Of a DNA stretch of 48,874 nt, positions 47,914 through 48,874 are shown piece by piece. The first letter of the stretch is position 1. The number at the start of each line of letters is the position of its first letter. The translations under genes and the position numbers were made by a program. The notes under the pieces are model-generated. The model was given only the letters and a program-made list of their open reading frames with translations. It was not told where the DNA came from and made no database searches. Source of the DNA: Phycisphaera sp. (GTDB lineage Bacteria > Planctomycetota > Phycisphaerae > Phycisphaerales > Phycisphaeraceae); contig WGMF01000036.1 of the NCBI GenBank assembly GCA_016125215.1, forward strand, positions 1 through 48,874. The letters run 5' to 3'.

Positions 47914-47921
47914 TCTTCAAA

Positions 47922-48617
47922 ATGTGGACTACTAAAACAACAGGCACTGCCTTCCTTTCGGCACTTCTATTCGGCGTCGGCTCGGTTCAGGCAGGCGTCA
48001 TCACACCGACGAGTGCGACCTCCACCTCGACCATCGGCGGGTCACGCACGATCACCTACGCGATCAACGGCAGCGACCTGAGTTCAAACGGACTCAGTGG
48101 TGACATCCTCAGCGAGACCCACGACATCGACTCCGACAGCGCCGGTTACTGGCTCAGCGCCAACGGCGCGGTCAACATGAACGACGGCACGAACTGGTGG
48201 AGCACGACCGAGGTGCTGACCTTCAACCTCGGCGGAGCTTACGACGTCGATGCCGTCCACATCTGGAACTACGACCGCAGCGGCGACAACCCGACACGCG
48301 CCCTGAAGACCTTCGACATCTCCTTCTCGACCGACAACGGCGCGACCTACCCTGTGACCATCACCGGCGCGACACTCGGCAACTTTGTCGGCGCGGATTA
48401 CCCCCATGTGAACAACGAGATCGCCGTCCAGTCCAAGACCTTCACCGCGCAGACAGGTGTGACGAACATCAAGCTCAGCAACATCTACATCCAGGGCTCG
48501 AACGCCTACATGGGCCTGTCCGAGATCCGCTTCGGCTCGGTCGTCCCCGAGCCGGCGTCGCTGGCGCTGCTGGGCATTGGTGGCCTGCTGATGAGCCGCC
48601 GGCGATGTGTACGCTGA
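47922..48617 (+). CDS. PEP-CTERM protein with discoidin-like fold
   Basis: A 231-residue predicted exported surface protein. The signal peptide covers residues 1-24 (TAFLSALLFGVGSVQAG). The middle is a beta sandwich with VLTFNLGGAYDVDAVHIWNYDRSGD, LKTFDISFSTDNGATY and MGLSEIRFG, the pattern of F5/8-type-C/discoidin-like domains that bind carbohydrate. The C-terminus carries VPEPASLALLGIGGLLMSRRR, a PEP-CTERM sorting signal. No exosortase is in the window. Its AT-rich promoter and strong ribosome binding site suggest good expression. It may display a sugar-binding module outside the cell for the neighbouring uptake locus; this is inference. Confidence 0.9.
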   Translation: MWTTKTTGTAFLSALLFGVGSVQAGVITPTSATSTSTIGGSRTITYAINGSDLSSNGLSGDILSETHDIDSDSAGYWLSANGAVNMNDGTNWWSTTEVLTFNLGGAYDVDAVHIWNYDRSGDNPTRALKTFDISFSTDNGATYPVTITGATLGNFVGADYPHVNNEIAVQSKTFTAQTGVTNIKLSNIYIQGSNAYMGLSEIRFGSVVPEPASLALLGIGGLLMSRRRCVR

Positions 48618-48874
48618 TGCCGGGATGAAGATCTTCGGGGAGATTTTGCGCTGCCCCACGGTGTTCTTTTCAGGTATCCAGGCATGAACACCAGACCCCG
48701 TCGCGGAAAACCCCGGTGCCAAGCCCTGCTCGGTTTTAGCTATGTAGCGACTTGTCAACCCGCGTGGGGTTGTCCGGGGGGTCCGGCGGGTGGGTCGGTC
48801 GGGGTTGGCAGCGGTCAATCAGCTATGGGCGCTCGGGACCTTGTGGGTCATGCGGCGCATGAGATCGTGTACGA
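48618..48874. other. Right-edge stretch without a clear gene
   Basis: There is no complete gene in these 257 bases. Two alternatives run off the right edge: a minus-strand tail ending …LMRRMTHKVPSAHS before a stop near 48820, and a plus-strand frame from an ATG near 48824. Neither can be chosen from this much sequence. Confidence 0.3.

Overview
The window most likely comes from a planctomycete of the Phycisphaerae type; this is inferred from gene content. The supporting signs are a small basic protein of the kind confined to the Planctomycetes/Verrucomicrobia/Chlamydiae group, two PEP-CTERM surface proteins, a menaquinone (futalosine route) enzyme, two S1-type sulfatases beside a carbohydrate uptake operon, a FecR protein facing a CHASE2 cyclase, and GC-rich coding DNA with short GC hairpin repeats in the gaps.

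Layout. 1-2.5 kb: a metallo-beta-lactamase-fold hydrolase and gap, divergently transcribed. 2.9-11.4 kb: an envelope block with a PEP-CTERM LamG protein, an outer-membrane barrel, a lipoprotein and a FecR protein, facing a convergent CHASE2-adenylate/guanylate cyclase. 11.5-23.1 kb: transcription machinery, with a TPR protein carrying two RNA polymerase alpha C-terminal domains, an unknown membrane protein, rpoB and rpoC. An AT-richer two-gene HEPN cassette sits between rpoB and rpoC. 23.1-28.9 kb: housekeeping genes (aminotransferase, small basic protein, SPOR-like membrane protein, acpS, mqnE, M50 protease, SDR). 29-47.7 kb: a carbohydrate locus. Its minus-strand arm has an AraC regulator, a PhyH dioxygenase, a UroD-like protein and a sulfatase. 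It also has a GH-D-like protein, a fucokinase/GDP-fucose pyrophosphorylase (FKP), and a plus-strand operon of sugar-binding lipoprotein, ABC ATPase, permease, GH78-like rhamnosidase, sulfatase and XylR-type regulator. A second PEP-CTERM protein closes the window.

How the genes may work together. The carbohydrate locus reads as uptake and intracellular breakdown of a sulfated deoxyhexose-rich (fucose/rhamnose) glycan. The binding protein is a lipoprotein, but the glycosidases and both sulfatases lack visible signal peptides, so cleavage and desulfation probably occur inside the cell. FKP would activate L-fucose to GDP-fucose.

The most unusual items are: (1) the HEPN cassette inside the rpoBC operon; (2) the twin alpha-CTD/TPR protein, whose promoter-like element has the same -35 hexamer and spacing as the one before rpoB; (3) several families of intergenic repeats: a double-hairpin REP-like element (five copies), a second GC hairpin associated with 7-bp tandem arrays, and a composite of 9-bp repeats arranged as an inverted structure between convergent genes. 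No rRNA, tRNA, CRISPR array, transposase or integrase was recognised.
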